From the NCBI RefSeq assembly GCF_001652265.1, contig NZ_LWBS01000036.1, positions 1 to 5,895 of the forward strand: a stretch of 5,895 nucleotides of DNA. The letters run 5' to 3'. The stretch comes from Rhizobium leguminosarum. Lineage in GTDB: Bacteria; Pseudomonadota; Alphaproteobacteria; Rhizobiales; Rhizobiaceae. This document shows, one piece after another, positions 5,882-5,895 of this stretch (position 1 is the stretch's first letter; each line of letters starts with the position of its first letter). Under the pieces are notes generated by a model. That model ran no database searches. It saw nothing but the letters and a program-made list of their open reading frames with translations, and was not told the DNA's origin. The translations under genes were made by a program, and so were the position numbers.

Positions 5882-5895
5882 TTACAGCAGAAAGG

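Overview
The window looks like chromosomal DNA of a Rhizobium/Agrobacterium-type alphaproteobacterium. The coding DNA is GC-rich with strong GC3 bias. The tRNA has alphaproteobacterial features, the tRNA-side terminator is a GCCCGC/GCGGGC stem, and the small exported protein and the LuxR-type regulator resemble rhizobial proteins. The genus is an inference from style, not from a database match.

Layout, left to right. Positions 1-298 are AT-rich non-coding DNA with a possible leftward promoter and a perfect 12-bp palindrome. A small exported protein (299-619, +) follows. It converges on an orphan LuxR-family regulator (635-1417, -) whose receiver-like domain has lost the phosphorylation residues. 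Positions 1418-2278 are 861 bases without a convincing gene. The first part (to about 1700) is AT-rich and holds two inverted repeats. The rest (about 1700-2230) is GC-rich and coding-like, but its reading frames are broken, so it may be gene debris. A compact terminator-like hairpin lies only 20 bases before the next start codon.

The main gene (2279-5659, +) encodes a 1126-residue UPF1-like superfamily 1 helicase/ATPase. It has an unrecognised N-terminal region of about 330 residues and a roughly 390-residue insertion between motif Ia and Walker B, which contains a predicted coiled coil with a tryptophan-rich tip. No nuclease, kinase or methylase partner is visible. The gene ends at a hairpin shared as a bidirectional terminator with the convergent initiator tRNA-fMet gene (5771-5847, -), whose -10 box lies at the right edge.

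There is no multi-gene operon here; each gene appears to be its own transcription unit. The best candidate for something undescribed is the solitary large helicase. It sits next to a tRNA gene, behind gene debris and a possible attenuator. Helicases of this class occur in some anti-phage systems, but nothing in the window proves such a role. Secondary points are the degenerate receiver of the LuxR protein and the relaxed anticodon-stem signature of the initiator tRNA.
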